Below are positions 35,816 through 48,478 of a DNA stretch of 64,000 nt, in pieces. Location of the stretch: positions 17,000,707-17,064,706 of the forward strand of contig NW_024467121.1 in assembly GCF_017591425.1 (NCBI RefSeq), given 5' to 3'. Origin of the DNA: Ochotona curzoniae. Lineage: Eukaryota; Chordata; Mammalia; Lagomorpha; Ochotonidae. The notes under the pieces were generated by a model, which was not told where the DNA came from, did not search any database, and was given only the letters and a program-made list of their open reading frames with translations. The position numbers were made by a program, and so were the translations under genes. Positions within the stretch are counted from its first letter, which is position 1; each line of letters opens with the position of its first letter.

Positions 35816-36515
35816 TTTCAGTAACTCTCAGAACTTCCTTTAAAGTTGGGAGACCAAAGTGTGCTTGTTGATAGAGGCCAAGAGTGCAGCAAGAGAAATT
35901 GATCAAGCAAGTTTCCAATGAAACAAGAATAAAATCGGCTGAGAAACAGGGAGCTGGGAGAGCCTCCTTCCTCCAAGCCCAAGGGAGCAAGGATAAAGGC
36001 AGTGTGAGGTTTTAGGGTGGCTCACAAGATTGAAAATATGGATGTCATGAGCAGCCCCGTCTCTTTCCCCTGGCTTATGCGTAGCTCTGTGCCCACCTCC
36101 TCTCACTTATTGGGTGTCATGGAAAACACTATTTTGGTGAAGAAAAGAATGCACTCGTTTTTAAGGAATGGTTGATTTCGGGCCATGCAGGTATGTGTTT
36201 GAAAACACCAAAGAGTCGTCTTAACACCTTGGTGGCCTGAACCAATCAATGCATTTCAAGAAAAAGGAAGGCAATTGACTCTTTCCCCTCATTGGATTAG
36301 GTGAAATGAAGAACACTGAATACTTGAAGAAACATTTACAAAGCCTCCATATATGCAGATAGCATTAAAATAAATGTGTGCCCGCATAGGTAAACATTAT
36401 ATGTGAATTAGCATAGCAGCACAGAATAAGAGCAGTTTTCATAAGAATCAAAATGTGTTCTCTGTAATCCAAATCCCATTACATCAGTTTAATGTATGTG
36501 TGGAGAGATCATATT
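35816..36515. other. unique sequence
   Basis: About 700 bp with no recognised gene or repeat. Confidence 0.45.
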
Positions 36516-36877
36516 TTACTTGCCATTTTTTTAAAAGATTTATTTTATTATTATTATTATTATTTTATTGGAAAGGCGGATATACAGAGAGGAGAGACAG
36601 AGAGGAAAGATCTTCCGTCCGATGATTCACTCCCCAAGTGAGCACAACGGCCAATGCTATGCCGATCCCAAGCCAGGAGCCTCTTCCGGGTCTCCCACGC
36701 GGGTGCAGGGTCTCAAAGCTTTGGGCCGTCCTCGACTGCTTTCCCGGGCCACAGGCAGGGAGCTGGAAGGGAAGCGGGGCTGCTGGGATAGAACCGGCCC
36801 CCATATGGGATCCCGGGCGTGCAAGGCGAGGACCTTAACCACTGCGCCACCGTGCCAGGCCCTTACTTGCCATTTTT
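36516..36877 (-). mobile_element. young C-SINE, full length, with 15-bp target duplication
   Basis: The body is about 36531-36862, antisense. On +: A/T tail with (ATT)n, TTGGAAAGGCGGATATACAG, AGATCTTCCGTCCGATGATT, TCTCCCACGCGGGTGCAGGG, CGTCCTCGACTGCTTTCCCG and a head ending CACTGCGCCACCGTGCCAGG. CpGs are largely intact, unlike the other copies. TTACTTGCCATTTTT flanks it perfectly (36516-36530 and 36863-36877). The head is tRNA-derived and would hold pol III A/B boxes. This is the best preserved element in the window and the main pointer to pika. Confidence 0.95.
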
Positions 36878-39579
36878 ATAACACCTCTGTTGACTCCATG
36901 AGAGAGAGGGGGATATGTTAGGGCAATTGCCGAAACTATGAGACTGGATACTGGGTAGATGAAATCATTAGTGGTTTATTAAATCTTCACAGCCTGGGAA
37001 AGGAGGGTACTATCCAGCACATAAGGCTGTATAGCAGCTACCTTTGGATGCCAAGTGAGCAGTTACAGGTTATGTGGCTAGGCCTTGGAACAGTTCACAC
37101 AGGAGTCTGTGATTAGATTATTTGAATAGAGCTATAGGTTAGTAGAGAATGGAAATCGACTACTTAGAAGTAGGCAGGGGCTTTCTCTGATCACTTTGCT
37201 AAGGCAAGTTCCTTAACCAAGGAACCACATCCACAGGAGCAGAATGGGAATGGCCACCAGGAGATCTCCCAATTGTTACCAAATCTCAAGGCAATATATC
37301 ATATTGACCTTTCATGTCAGACCTTACACCAAAACAATCCGAACAGTCTAATAAGTGGCCAGGTTTCTGTGGAATTGTATTGTAAGTTTGTGGTGGCATT
37401 AGTATTTGGCCAGGATTGGCAGTGAAAGGGGACTTTGGGAAAGCTTTTGAGATCTTCTTAGGCAATGCTGGATCTTATATTTTGATCTGTAACTTCACAA
37501 ACAGGATCCCTGATTCTCTTGGCTCAAAGTGTGTGGGTCTCAGCAGATAACAAATGTCCCAAGGGAGCAGGGTCAGTTCCATTTAATGACTAGTGCAGTC
37601 AGTGACTGAAGCATCAACTATGGTATCAGGGAATGTTTCATATAAGGAAGTGTTTACTGGGCAACCAAAAGGATAAAAACAGAACACTAATCACAAATGA
37701 TAAATGAGCTGCATGGCAGAGTTGAGCTGGAGAAGCTATAGGCAGCAGCTGAAATTATTAAAATGTGGAAGATTAGAGAAGGAACCCTGTGGACAGGAAC
37801 CAGACCTCTGTGGAGGGGGCCTTGGCCCTGGGTGATACAGAGGACTGTGAAAAGGGTGTGATAAAAATGGCTCTGCAAGTATTGAAAAACTAACAGCAGA
37901 TTGGGCAAACTGCATTCAGTCATTGCTACTCCTGGAGCAAAATGCCACAGCTTGCATGAAATGCTGAAGCTGCCTAGAGGGAGACAGGAACAGGCCTCGA
38001 AGTCTTTCCCCTAGCTCAAAGAGCCTAATTTAATAGTTATAATTGAAGAAAACTATAGAATATATACCATCTTGTTTTTTCATGAATATCTGGGATGCAG
38101 GCTTGAAATGTATAACCTTAGGACCCCTTGGAATCCTGCTGAAGATTCATGGCAACTGGAGAGCCAGCCCTTCTTTTATCAGCCATGACCCTATGCCTGC
38201 CGTGTGCTTACCAGCCCCATGGAGGGATCTCTCCAGAAATCTGGATACTCTAGCCCACGTGTTGCTCACTTCATATGCCCAAGAACAAATGAGCAATGCC
38301 CACACCTTGTTTCTATTGGGTGCAAACACTAGGAGTGTGTGATCAAGCCAGAGGAAAGGTCTGACAGAATAGGGAAGAAGGCTAAGAGCCAGTAGGGCAG
38401 AAACATTTCAGTTCCCAGCACTGGGAGCCTGACTTAAAGCTGCAGTGCATGCAGTCCATGCCTTATACTGGATGCTGCCTTGGCCACAAGGACTCTTCAT
38501 TGAGTGAGGAAGGTTATGCCATCACAGGAAAAACAGAGCCCTCCAAGGCACAGAGCTCTAGGGGTAGTGCAGCAGCCATGACTTCCCTGAATAGGAGGGG
38601 CAAAGGAAGGGATGGGACACAAGAAAGTGCTGAGAGAAATGGTAGGAAAGGGTTACGCAACAGAGGAGAGGAAGGACCACCACTCAGCCTTCTGCTGAAC
38701 AGAGAGGTATACAGACCATGTTCCCTTCTCCTTCCCCCAATTCTCTTGTGTGTCTTTGTCTCCCATGGGCTGCCCATGGCCCAAAGCGAGAGGACAAGAG
38801 AGTCCACATGCTGTAGCCACAGAGGTCAAACTTCTGGCTGCAGAGGGAGATCGCAAAGGTTAGAGAATGAGAAGGGCACATAATACCCCAAGCTTCCTAA
38901 TCCTGTTTCCAGGGCTCAGCCCTACAAGGCTAGGGTTAAACTTCTGTCTCATCACCTGTACTCCTGACTTTCATCCATCATCTGTCACCAGGATTTCCAA
39001 GTGTCAACTTTATATGCTAGACACATACCAATCAGTTTCTGTTACACGCAAGTATCAAATTACCAGCCCAGAAAAGAGGTGAATAATAATGTGATACTAT
39101 GTGTGGATGGCAGTGAGACTGAGGTGTATAAAGCATGGAGGGATTGTTGAAGAGAAGAGGATGCGTCAGGGAGAGTAATGATGTCGTCAGACTAACCAAC
39201 ACTACTGTCCTGTGTGATCCTTTCCAACCCTTCCCTGTCTTGAGCTAGAACGAAGCACATATTTCTCTTGCTCTCTTGGCCTCTTTAATGGTTCTCATTT
39301 TCCATTTTTTTCCTTAACCTTTTTGTTGGATTGACATCCTTTTAGGGAAGAATAGCATATAACTATGCATAATAGAAAGCAACAGGAGGGTGAAAAGTAA
39401 CAATGCACAGTACTTTTCATAAGTCTGGAAGGTACTCATGGCAGAATGATTCCAGGTGCTTCATACAATGCTGACTTTAACTCCACTCTCCAGGATTCTG
39501 GAATCAGCCCTAAAGCAATTCTTAGGAATCACCCATGAGCTGGTTGAGCACTGATGCTAGAAGTTCGGAGGAACTCTGA
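36878..39579. other. unassigned sequence, 2.7 kb, possible ancient repeat
   Basis: No gene recognised. The stretch 37690-38900 is richer in GC than its surroundings and reads like mid-repetitive DNA. 38740-38880 (TCTCCCATGGGCTGCCCATG ... CCACAGAGGTCAAACTTC) recalls a pan-mammalian repeat I cannot name. The 144-codon frame at 38449-38883 is opposed by frames on the other strand and has no domain. Confidence 0.35.
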
Positions 39580-39654
39580 GATGTAGAGAGGCCTTTTGTA
39601 CCTCTCTGAGCCTTGTTTCCTCATTTATAAAAAGGAAAAAGTAATAGCACTGCA
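39580..39654 (+). repeat. MIR SINE fragment
   Basis: TACCTCTCTGAGCCTTGTTTC then CTCATTTATAAAAAGGAAAA is the MIR CTCTGAGCCTCAGTTTCCTC ATCTGTAAAATG segment. Confidence 0.7.
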
Positions 39655-40055
39655 TGAGTCCATTTTCTGTGACTATAAGTGATGATCTTAGGTAGGTTGC
39701 TTTATGAAGAGAGGAGCCTTATTTTAATTCATGGGTCTCCAGATGCAAAGTGAAAGGACCTCATCTGCTATTGATGTTCTTCCTAGCAGAGGTCCAAAGT
39801 GTCCCAGGTCATCTTCACATGGAAAGAGATGGGAAGTATACCTATGCAAATGTGTATGTGTGTTTCTGGTGTCTTTTCCTTCTCTTATAAAATGACCGAG
39901 ACTCCATCATAGGGCCTTCACACTAATGACCTTATCTAATTCCAGGTTCCTACCCTGAAAGGAGCCAGGTCCAAACACCATAGTCAAACTTACACCCTCT
40001 TAAAATTTCATAATAGACATGTTACTGCAGCATGGGTTCAATAGGGCAAACCATA
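39655..40055 (-). mobile_element. MLT1-type MaLR LTR, antisense
   Basis: GAGTCCATTTTCTGTGACTAT, CATCTTCACATGGAAAGAG, GTGTCTTTTCCTTCTCTTAT and CACACTAATGACCTTATC run in the order of the reverse-complemented MLT1 consensus. Diverged, no internal region. Confidence 0.65.
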
Positions 40056-40077
40056 TATAAGCCATAATCAGAACTTG

Positions 40078-40439
40078 TTCTTTGGGCTTTTAAAAAGAAA
40101 AGACTTATTTTTTATTGGAAAGGCAGATTTATAGAGCAAAGGAGAGACCGAGAGAAAGATCTTCCATCCACTGGTTCAATCTCCAAGTGGATACAATGGC
40201 CGGAGCTGAGATGATCCAAAGACAGGAGCCAGAAGCCAGGAGCTTGTTCTGGGTCTTCCACGCAAGTGCAAGGGCCCAAAGCTTTAGGCAATCTTCTACC
40301 ACTTTTCCAGGCCACAAGCAGGGAGCTTGATGCGAAGTGGAGCAGCCAGGGTACAAACTGGCACCCTATGAGATTCCAGCAAATGCAAGACAGATACTTA
40401 ACCCATTAGACCACCATGCCAGACCTTCTTCTGGCTTTT
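40078..40439 (-). repeat. C-SINE, full length, younger type, antisense
   Basis: On +: TTATTGGAAAGGCAGATTTA, AGATCTTCCATCCACTGGTT, CCAGGCCACAAGCAGGGAGC and AACCCATTAGACCACCATGC. Flanks TTCTTTGGGCTTTT (40078-40091) and TTCTTCTGGCTTTT (40426-40439) are an imperfect 14-bp target duplication. Confidence 0.9.
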
Positions 40440-42324
40440 GGTGTGTACCAAGAGATATGCTTGACACAATCTCTGTCATCACTACAGACAAGAGTCTAGG
40501 TTTAACTCTGAGTCATTATAGGATTTACCCTTTCCTTGATTACCCTTAGAGGGAAACTCAATGTATTCATATAAACCAGTTCCCCCTTCTCTCTGCTACT
40601 TTAGAAATGTGACGATCCATAAGAATTCAACCATCACAATTACTGCAAAAGATGGGCCAGGTATGCCCCACCTTCTACAGAGAGGGTACAACAAGGCACA
40701 GAAGAACACAATCTCTGAGTTTGGATTCCCTGCTGTATCTAAAAGGAAAACTCTGGAACTCTAACCCTTCAGAGGTTTTGATTTCTAAAGTGTGCTGCTG
40801 CAACTTTTACTCAGCATGCATTGAGAACACCTCTCAGTTAGAAATTATACCACTGGGCATTAGGACTCTGTGCAAAGTCCATCATTGGAAAAGGCTGAGG
40901 CATAATAGAACACATTTGAAATAGCTCAGCAAATACACATGTTCAGTTACAGAAGCTTTCAAAGTAAATGACTTGGCTACTTGAAGCAGAAAGTAAGAAA
41001 ATAAGCCAGGCTAAATAACAGAATCTGTTTTAGATTTTTATTTCTTTTCCCTTGAGTGCTCATGGAAAGCAGCCAGGTGTAGCAGCAAAATTTGGGAGAA
41101 CACATTTTCCAATAGAGGTAAAGGGGAAACTGGGTTTTCTAGCTCCTTTATTATTTTAAAGAAGACATCTATACCTTGACTCTGTCCAACAAAAATGCTT
41201 GGGGGATCTAGCAATTCCTCTTTTTCTTGTCACTCAGCTTTGAGTTGGGATGAAGAACCTTGCAACTCTTCTTACTAGAGGCATCTTTCCTCAGTTGGGT
41301 GAAGAGGGACTTAAAGGTAAAGTTTAATTCTGTGTCACAGTTCAGGTGGTTTCATTGCAAATTTGGAAGCATGCACATCAGCATGCACAGCATGATACAT
41401 CCCCCCAACCCCAGCATCCAAGGAACTGGTTCAATTTAGCATGAGAGAAAGGACTCGATGCTCTGTTTTTTTTTGACACTCACAGCGTCTTTATCTCATG
41501 CATGCAATCCTGAGCCTGGAGCTCAGAAAAGAAAAAAATTTTCCCAGGGACATTTTTGCTTTGGGGGCTGTTCACAATGGTCCCCAAGAGACCTCTCATG
41601 GCTAGCTTGTTTCCCAGCAGGACATCTAAGCAGCGTTTGCCTTTTCCTGGAGCAAAGGAGCTTTTTAAATTTCTAAACTGTAGGTTTGACACCCCACACA
41701 GTGACTCATGACCAAATAGGAAGTTGCAGAACAGTGGCATAGAATGGTTCTCTCCATCTAAATTGGTATGTTGTTACAAGTGATAAATTCATCAGATGAA
41801 TGGGAAGAAAGTAATCTGTTCAGAGAGAACTGACTTTGTCCAGAGGAAAGGGGCCCAACTACTTCCCTTAATATAACTAGAAGACATGGAGCATCCAAGA
41901 CAGCATCTGCTGTGAAAGTATCAGGCTCGTGTGGTGAGTGGTTTTCATGGTGCCCACATTCCCTATTCTCGAAAACTACACACAACTCTGAAGGGAATAA
42001 CGGCTGTGATACCATCCTACCTCCTCAATGTTCACCCTGTACCTGGCCTTATTCCTATCAACCCTTGTAGTTCTACCAATTTCAGCACTTGAAATAGACC
42101 TAACACATCAAGTCTTTCTCAAGGAGGATGAGGTTAAGTAACTGGGAATCTTTCTAAATTAAGCAAACTTCAGTATTCATTCAAGTTGTACGTAAAGGTC
42201 AGCAGTTTTGTGCGCAGGCTCTTTCACATATAGTCTATGTTTTAGTAAAATTTACAGTTGATGATACAGGTCAAAGGAAGGTATAATGAGATAGTAGACT
42301 TTATTGCCTCCGAGCTGATTAAGC
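40440..42324. other. unique sequence, 1.9 kb
   Basis: No gene or repeat family recognised. An AP-1-like TGACTCAT lies at 41702-41709. Frames up to 90 codons have no recognisable domain. Confidence 0.45.
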
Positions 42325-42535
42325 AATAACTACTATCAACATACCAGATAGCACAATATGCCACATGCTCCGATGGGTACCATTCTCTGTCATACCTACT
42401 TTATGAGGCAGATCCAGTTGCATTCCCACTTTGAAAATGAGAATACTGAGTTACAGAAAGTTAAGTCATTCATCAAAAGCCAGGCAAATGTTGTTATCTA
42501 TATGAAAACCTAAACACCATTATTTAAAATCCACA
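42325..42535 (-). repeat. MIR SINE, antisense
   Basis: On +: AGCACAATATGCCACATGCT, TACTTTATGAGGCAGATCC, CATTCCCACTTTGAAAATGAG, AATACTGAGTTACAGAAAGT and TAAGTCATTCATCAAAAGCC. This is the reverse of the MIR core. Confidence 0.75.
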
Positions 42536-44608
42536 TACATCACCATAAGAAGAAGAAAATATGGGGACACATAGATATAAACGAAGATACTTTGGCTAAA
42601 TAAAAATAAATAAAGGCTACTTATTCAAAACTTTCAGTAGTAAAGGATAGAACTGTCATTTCATGCACTTTGACAGATGCTCAAAAGGAGAATGGAAAAA
42701 AGGAAAGAGTGCACACGTGTCCTGTTTGGAGGCTATTGGTGTAAGGAAAACTGTCACCATGCTAATGAGCCCCAGACATTCTAGGTGATCGCTGAGCTCT
42801 CTCTCTATGGTTTCTTCCTAAGCTGGAAACAGGGATGAAAATGGGTAAATCTATTAGTAACTGGTCAAGTTATGGACATTTCAGGTTAATTGTCCTAAGA
42901 GTTATTATTAGGGTTCCTGAGTTATGAGAGTTATTCTGACTGCCTACAAGAAAGATAAAAACAGATTTGGCTTTGGTAGATATGAGGTGAGTTTCTTGGG
43001 TCCATGACTACAGATTGTAGGTCAAAATTCTATTTTTAAAAAGAGCCTGGCCATTGTCAGATTGAGTATTCAGTCTTTGAGGCAAAAGAATCTTTTGGAA
43101 TCATTCAGCTCCCCCTGAGTGGTGTTCTCCCAGCTGACAACAGTTTCTCCACTGAAGTATGTTTGTGAATTCAGCTGCAGATTTGGTTTCTGGCAAACAC
43201 AGGATGCTGGATTCCCAGGTGCTGATGCCTCCAACACTGTTTAATATTTGCTGGTGGTGTAGACTGAAGAGATCAAGAAAATGTTGGTCTCATCTGTCAC
43301 TACAACCAAGGGTGGAATGGCCAAGGCTATGGCTGGTGAAGAAATTGGGGAGAATGTTCTTTTTCCATTTCCTCTGACTCACCTACACAAGCCCAGACTT
43401 TGGCCCTTGAGTTATCAAAGGTTCTTCCACCTGACCCACAGAATGAGGTCTTCTGTAGCAGCTGGTGACCTGCACTGGGACCTACAACCTTACATTATAT
43501 TAACAGATGGTTCTATTTTTTTTTAAGAGAACAGGTACAACACAGAGAAACTCAACTATACAGAGGTAGCCATGATTTTTCCTCAAGTACCAGCTCTGTT
43601 CTTGTGATAAAAGCAGTAGACTATTGTGCCCCCATCTTCAGAGTCCCATTGTCTGTTGCAAGCAACACTACTTTTCATTGACTTTTGAGAATGATAAACA
43701 AATTCAACACTAAGCAGTCAGCAAGTTTTGCCTTGAGAAATACATGAGCCCCTAATGAGATATGGCTCTAGTTGTGATTTCATTGTCTCTTTCTAACATG
43801 CAGTTAATATGAAAGTGCTTGCTTTGAGGGCCTTGAATCAATTACGGACCCATAACAACTGGGGGTATATGTTCTAAAGAGTTTAAAGGTATAAAACACT
43901 GGATTAAAAGGATGTCACCCTCTGTCTGTTAACATCCTAATGCAAAAAGTGTCAGTGATCAGTATTGACAATGGAATCCAGCAGAATATGAAGCAATGGC
44001 TTCTTTCAACCACCACATGCATGCAAACCCTGAGGCAAACTACCCACCTGCAGGATAGGTAAGATATTGATGAAGGCAAGTTGTGCTTGGGCAGAGTGAT
44101 TATCTCATTCCTCTCCCCTGTTGGGGAGCTGTGGGGTCAAGAGGGTCACAGGGGATCAGATAAATGGGAGGAGCATGCTGTTACTTAGTACACAGCAAAG
44201 ACAGTGGGACAAATCTTGATTCTAACCTTACTAATTCACCACTGGAACAAGCAACATTTAACAAATGATTACCCACTCTGAGCATCAGTGAAAGTATACC
44301 TCATAGATATTTTTTATGGAGATTTGTGCATAGTCATAAATGAGCAATTTAATGCAATATTTGACACTATTAGTATACTACCACCACTGGTATAACAGCA
44401 AGGTGCACTAACTCACTGTTCTTTAGCTCATGAATGGAAGTTTAGCAGAACAATGAACCTAAAATTTATTAAATACTAGAGATTTTATCAAGAGAAACTC
44501 ATGACCATATTATCATTACTTTCTTACTGTGAATGTTGTAGGTAGAGAGGAGAGCATTTTCCTGTAGGGAGCAACATGTGCAAAAATCAGAGTAACATAT
44601 TGTTTGCT
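42536..44608. other. unique sequence, 2 kb
   Basis: No gene or repeat recognised. Frames of 72 and 81 codons at 43159-43526 overlap each other and look like chance. Confidence 0.45.
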
Positions 44609-44935
44609 GGGTCTGGTATGATGGCTCAGTGGCTAAATCCACACCGTGCCTGTGCCAAGGTCCCATATGGGTGCCAGTTCATGTCCCAGCTGCTCTACTT
44701 CCCATTTAGCTCACTGTTGTGTCCTGAGAAAGCAGTAGAGAATGGCCCAAAACCTTGGGACCCTGCACCATATGGGAGACCTGGAAGAATTTCCAGGCTC
44801 CTGGCTTCAGATTGGCTCAGCTCCGGCTGTTATGGCCACTTGGGGAAGGAACCAGCAGATGGAAGATCTTCCTCTCTCTATCTCAATCTCTCTGTAAATC
44901 TACCTTTCCAATAAAAATAAATCTTTTAAAAAAAG
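44609..44935 (+). repeat. C-SINE, full length, younger type
   Basis: GGGTCTGGTATGATGGCTCAG head, AAGGTCCCATATGGGTGCC, GAGAAAGCAGTAGAGAATGG, CATATGGGAGACCTGG and the tail TACCTTTCCAATAAAAATAA. No convincing target duplication. Confidence 0.9.
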
Positions 44936-45433
44936 ATACTGCTCATCAACAAGATTTAAAACCAACCTGAATGTCCCCTCCAATGGCATATGTAAACTCA
45001 TTGCCAAATATTAATATGATGAAAATTCTATAGATGAAAATGAAAAACAACAACAACAAAAAGCCTCACAAGTCTACCGGAGACCCTTAAATATGTTGGT
45101 GGGCCTCTACATCTGAAAGAAAGTGTTCTGTCCAAATAAATCTTTAAGATTCCTACTCTGGAAATGCCTGGATTTTTAATCACTGTAAAACATGCATTTT
45201 AACAGATTGTCTGCTTCTCTGTGATACACACATAGAACTAAGCAATCAGCCCACACAACTCCTTGATTCTTCCCAAACACTTGATAAATAAGATGACAGA
45301 TGACTACAATAAAACCTGTAAAATTGTGTCTTCTATTTTTAATTTAAGGATAGTTAATTCTACCTTAAAGTATCCATTTATGATTTCTTTTGAAAGCTAG
45401 TCATTATGTATAGAAATGCAGGTAGACAGAATT

Positions 45434-45460
45434 TGTGTGTGTGTGTGTGTGTGTGTGTGT
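45434..45460. repeat. (GT)13 microsatellite
   Basis: A pure TG run of 27 bp. Confidence 0.97.
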
Positions 45461-46229
45461 ACAAATGCAGTTGTACATTATAACTCACAGCCATCTTCTT
45501 AGATATAAACTTTACACTTAATATAGTATGGCTAGAAATCCCATAACTGGATTAACTGGATTTCTCCCTACAATAAATAAAATCCCTAACAGTACAACTT
45601 CAAAAGAAATGACACCAGATGCATTTCTCTAAGCAATTCCTCCAAGGATGCTCTGTTTAATGAAAAAGATCTACCATTGTATTAACAACTTGGCAATCAG
45701 TCGTTACATTTTCTGCAACACAGAGCCACATGAAGAGTATGCATTAGCTACTTCAGATATAATTGGGTTTCTATTGTCTTCAGAAAAATACATGCCTTGA
45801 TGTTTTTTGCATGTTTATAAAAAAGGCAACTTTCAAAAAGATTCTCTAAAATAACAAATAATATCAGTACTTATAGGCTAAGTGAGATTGGGAAGACACT
45901 AGAAAGGGCATTTTACACTGCCTTGAGAGATTACAACAGTGATGCACGAACTCTTGCAGAAGTGGGTTTTAAATAAGAGCACATCAAAATAAAGCTACAA
46001 CTCCGGGAAAAACCATGGAGACACGTGGGGATACCTCCTGGGCGAAAGTGTAGAGGGGATGTGTAATTATTTCTGTATTCGTGGAGAAGGGTAGCAATCT
46101 AGAGAAAGATGCGGAAACAGTGCTTGTACTGAAAGCCTCAGGAAACAAGACGACACTGACAACCATCAGAGAAAGGAATTAGACAATCACTTTTTTAAAA
46201 TGCATTCCTATCGAAGGTACCTGACACCA

Positions 46230-46680
46230 GTAATCCATTCAAAACAGCTTTAGGAATGTGGAGGCTGTATTTCCTCAGTTATCTGCAATAAACCCTAAAG
46301 CTCTTTCCACAGACAGCCATGCAGTGGGTGTTATGCTAGTTCTCAGTGCAAGATGATGTGACAGTCATTAGCAAATAATCTCTATATTGCTAATTAAACC
46401 TACTGAAGTATAATATCTGTAAGTAGCTGAGCAAACGCTTTTGTTTAAAATTCAGGTTGATCTCCCTTTAGAGAGCTCACTCTGGTTTGGGCTAATTTAG
46501 ACTCATGTGTGCCAGTTTCCAGGACAGAGTTTCATGGCCACTGGTGAGTTTAAATCTGTGACAGTCAGGCAGACAATCACTGTGTCTTAATGATAAACTG
46601 ACAGTTTTAACTGGTTTTAATTAGTTGAATAAGTCAAAGCCGTATCACTTCTTCTGAGACTAGTGAGTCAAACCATTCAG
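46230..46680. promoter_or_regulatory. candidate developmental enhancer block
   Basis: Repeat-free sequence with three TGACAG motifs (46359, 46559, 46599), which match the MEIS/TALE core, plus GCTAATTAAACC (46390-46400) and other AT-rich homeodomain-type sites. No open frame of note. Regulatory role is inference; I cannot test conservation. Confidence 0.3.
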
Positions 46681-47154
46681 ACAAATTGTAGGTTATAATG
46701 ATCTTTGGTCAACCTATACTTCTTAAAATGAACTAATAGGTAAAGGGTTTTTCTGAAATTGGTCTTGAAAGTACAGGAAATAATCCTGAAAAAGAAAGAA
46801 AAGCAGAAAGAAACAGGAGAGACAAATAGCTGATAAATATTTTCCCCATTAAGTTTCAAGGACAAATGATTGCATAGTGAAGAAGGATACTCAGGGAGAC
46901 AGCAGTTTAGAATTATGATCCTACTGAAATACTTGTCTATCAAGAAGATTCTATTAACATATCCTCATTGTTTCACCCAACCGGTGGCCCCATTTAGTAG
47001 GCTCTCTAATCAGCCAAGTTGTGTTTGGCATTGCTCCTCCCACAGAAATTACACTTACCAGTTATACAGTGTTCAGAACTGTGGTTGAAACAGCAGAAGA
47101 TTTAACTGCCACTGACCAGCTAGAGTTAAAAAGAGCCAGATAAACCAGAGACAT

Positions 47155-47544
47155 AAAAGGAAAACCCAGAGGCCAATGCAGTGGCTCAACAAGCTAATCT
47201 TCCACTTGCACTTGTGGTGCTGACATACCATATGGGTGCTGGTTCTAGTCTGGCTGCTCCACTTCTGTTCTAGCTACCTGATTATGGGTTAGCAAAGCAA
47301 CAGAGGATGACTCAACGTCTTGGGACCCTGCACCCATGTGGGAGATCCTGAAGACGCTTCTGTCTCCCAACTAGGATTGACTCTGGTCCAGCCATATCAG
47401 CCATTTGGGAAGTGAACCAGTGGAAAGAAGTTTCTCTGTGTGTCTCTTTTTCTTTCTCTGTCACTGTCTCTTTTTCTCTTTCTCTTTCTGTAAATCTACC
47501 TTTCAAATAAAATTAACAAATCTTTTAAGAAAGGAAAGCCCAGA
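47155..47544 (+). repeat. C-SINE, full length, older type, with target duplication
   Basis: The body is about 47171-47529: AGGCCAATGCAGTGGCTCAAC head, CACCCATGTGGGAGATCCTG, long CT tract, tail TACCTTTCAAATAAAATTAA. Flanks AAAAGGAAAACCCAGA (47155-47170) and GAAAGGAAAGCCCAGA (47529-47544) are near-identical. Confidence 0.9.
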
Positions 47545-48296
47545 AATAAGAATTCCTAAACCTTATCTCATTGCAGCTTTTCAACTCACTATTTATTATT
47601 GCTTCTTTGCAGTCATGATCCACAGATGAGCACTTGTTCTCTATGGAGATACCACCACTCCTTGACCTCCTTGTCATAGTTTTTGTTTAATAGAACACCA
47701 AACAGCTGTGGTGCAACATAGACAAGTCGTGTTTTGTCACCTCAGTGAGAAATTCTCAATGCCCATTTTACTGAACATGAATTTTCAACTATATGAGAGG
47801 ACTGGGCATTTTGTTATTATCTAACTTTTATAGTTGAGCAAATTTAGTTCTGCTCTATAAAATATCATCACACCCTCTAAGCTAATATTATAATCTGGCA
47901 TACTGAAGGATTGATATCATTTGTATCATTCAGAAATAGCTAACATCCACAAAACATAACCAATTTTTTTAAAGTTTCACTTGATTAAATTTTTATTTTA
48001 AATTCATTTTGAGAGATAGAATTGATAGAAACTACAATAGCTTTTGATGTTCTGTGACTATTTTAAACTTATTTGTGTGAAGTTGAATGTCCTTGCATAT
48101 GATTGCTATTTATGATCCTTCCCTGTTTTCCTACTGTTTTTTTTTCTTTTTGCTTTATATTTGTTGAGCTTATTACTTAGTAGACCAATTGCATCTTATT
48201 ATCACATAAATATGTTATCTCAAATAATTTTAAACAAAAACAAACACAAATACAGATCCATGAACAAAAAGAAAGAAATGTGAGGGTGTTGTGGGA
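47545..48296. other. AT-rich sequence, possible L1 relic
   Basis: About 750 bp. 48090-48180 (GAATGTCCTTGCATATGATT ... TTTGCTTTATATTTGTTGAG) faintly resembles antisense L1 ORF2, too diverged to assert. No gene. Confidence 0.3.
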
Positions 48297-48478
48297 ACTG
48301 GACCTTGAATGAGAAGGCCAGGAACAATGGCTCCATCCCTGGCTTCAGCACTAATGAGCCTATGACTGTGGACACATCATTTAATCTTTCTGAGCCCCAG
48401 TTCCCTGAGCTATTAAGCAAGGGGGGTGGACTAGAGACTCTCTAAGGTCTCTCCCAGCTTCGTCACACAGTTCTAAAT
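48297..48478 (+). repeat. MIR3-type SINE
   Basis: CTATGACTGTGGACACATCA, TTTAATCTTTCTGAGCCCCA, GTTCCCTGAGCTATTAAGC, then GTGGACTAGAGACTCTCTAA and GGTCTCTCCCAGCTTCG. The GGACTAGATGATCTCTAAGG-like 3' part distinguishes MIR3-type from MIR. Confidence 0.75.

Larger units (their letters stand above)
44936..47154. other. unique sequence with microsatellite and enhancer-like block
   Basis: No gene recognised. It contains a (GT)n at 45434-45460. About 46230-46680 is repeat-free and has several TALE- and homeodomain-type motifs. Confidence 0.45.

Noticed and set aside
36568..36921. Overlapping frames in all directions at the young SINE
   Set aside because: They are open because this SINE is GC-rich and little mutated; the element is an RNA polymerase III retroposon, not a protein gene.
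38449..38883. 144-codon frame on + with several frames on the other strand
   Set aside because: It lies in repeat-like sequence and both strands are open in part, which points to base composition, not coding.
48090..48180. Possible antisense L1 fragment
   Set aside because: Similarity is faint and AT-rich; I could not place it on the L1 consensus with confidence.
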